This document shows positions 14,891 to 15,293 of a stretch of DNA of 15,293 nucleotides, one piece after another (position 1 is the stretch's first letter; each line of letters starts with the position of its first letter). The notes under the pieces were generated by a model that ran no database searches, had not been told where the DNA came from, and saw nothing but the letters and a program-made list of their open reading frames with translations. A program made the translations under genes and the position numbers. The DNA comes from Bacteroidota bacterium (lineage in GTDB: Bacteria; Bacteroidota; Bacteroidia; UBA7662): assembly GCA_016868485.1 (NCBI GenBank), contig VGGT01000016.1, positions 1-15,293 of the forward strand, written 5' to 3'.

Positions 14891-15202
14891 ATGGAAAATC
14901 AGGATCAAAACCAGATCAATATAGAGTTGACCGAGGATATGGCCGAGGGGGTGTACAGCAATTTGGCGATTATCACCCATTCACAAACTGAGTTTGTGGT
15001 TGATTTTGTTCGAATGATGCCAGGTGCCCCTAAGGCGCGGGTAAAATCGCGGATCATCCTCACCCCGCATCATGCCAAGCGCTTGCTTCACGCCCTGCAC
15101 GACAACTTGGGTCGGTATGAACAATCCTTTGGCGTGATCGACGTTCATGAGAATCAGCCCGCGCTTCCGATGACATTCGGCGGGCCAACGGCACAGGCTT
15201 AG
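14891..15202 (+). CDS. DUF3467 family protein, function unknown
   Basis: This 103-residue protein resembles the DUF3467 family, for which no function is established. Visible features are an N-terminal stretch rich in Gln and Asn (MENQDQNQINIELTEDMAEGVYSNL), a hydrophobic strand (AIITHSQTEFVVDFVRMMPGAPKARVKSRIILTPHHAKRLLHALHDNLGRYEQSFG) and a Pro- and Gly-rich tail. There is no signal peptide or membrane segment, so it is probably cytoplasmic. It begins 10 bases after rpoC, and this neighbour relation is, from memory, common in Bacteroidota, so it is likely cotranscribed with rpoBC. Its TAG stop overlaps the TAA stop of the minus-strand gene by four bases. No terminator is visible at the junction. 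Confidence 0.85.
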   Translation: MENQDQNQINIELTEDMAEGVYSNLAIITHSQTEFVVDFVRMMPGAPKARVKSRIILTPHHAKRLLHALHDNLGRYEQSFGVIDVHENQPALPMTFGGPTAQA

Positions 15203-15293
15203 CGGTCTCCCTTCAGCTTGTTGTGGGCAATCATTCCGCTGAGAACAGCGCCAGGAATGCCTTGCCCAGGGTACGTGCTGTCGCCGCATAGGT
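15199..15293 (-). CDS. CrtI-like FAD-dependent oxidoreductase, C-terminal end (start outside window)
   Basis: The last 30 codons of a minus-strand gene run into the window edge. They read LCGDSTYPGQGIPGAVLSGM, then IAHNKLKGDR and a TAA stop. The GD(S)xxPGqGipG...SG pattern is the C-terminal FAD-contact signature of phytoene desaturase (CrtI), carotenoid isomerase and related amino-oxidase-fold enzymes. Too little is visible to name the substrate; a carotenoid desaturase, isomerase or retinol-saturase-like enzyme are all possible. It is convergent with the DUF3467 gene, and the two stops share the bases TTAG (15199-15202). Confidence 0.75.
   Translation of the reverse strand, partial: LCGDSTYPGQGIPGAVLSGMIAHNKLKGDR

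Overview
The window is a core housekeeping region of a member of the Bacteroidota, probably Flavobacteriales or a close relative; the order is inferred from remembered protein similarity, not from a search. Four things point there: the gene order; RpoB and RpoC sequences of the Bacteroidota type (1269 and 1432 residues); TAnnTTTG-type -7 promoter elements; and A-rich leaders without Shine-Dalgarno sequences before every gene. By eye the base composition is moderate and the same throughout, with no sign of recent transfer.

Layout, left to right: (1) 1-310, the C-terminus of an acyl-CoA dehydrogenase. (2) 351-1830, rpsU (bS21), a XerC/XerD-type tyrosine recombinase and a short hibernation-promoting factor. 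A terminator follows rpsU, and a Bacteroidota-type promoter precedes it. (3) 1831-3737, a promoter, then tRNA-Thr(UGU), tRNA-Tyr(GUA), tRNA-Gly(UCC), tRNA-Thr(GGU), tuf, a strong hairpin and tRNA-Trp(CCA). (4) 3771-6653, secE, nusG, rplK, rplA, rplJ and rplL. (5) 6673-6718, a long perfect hairpin, then rpoB and rpoC to 14880. (6) 14891-15202, a small DUF3467 protein, whose stop codon overlaps that of a convergent minus-strand gene. That last gene is cut by the window edge and carries the C-terminal signature of CrtI-like FAD oxidoreductases.

The block from the tRNAs to rpoC supplies elongation (EF-Tu and the tRNAs it carries), the secretion channel subunit SecE, the elongation factor NusG, the ribosomal L11/L1 arm and L10-L12 stalk, and the two large RNA polymerase subunits. 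The order tRNA-Thr, Tyr, Gly, Thr, tuf, secE, nusG, rplKAJL, rpoBC is the one known in Escherichia coli, with tRNA-Trp added after tuf. No stretch over 300 bases lacks a gene. I see no mobile element, CRISPR array, phage, toxin or defence system. The unexplained material is in the gaps: two strong hairpins at tuf/tRNA-Trp and rplL/rpoB, paired hairpins in a tRNA spacer, an 11-base motif shared by the tuf and rplL leaders, and three non-ATG starts.
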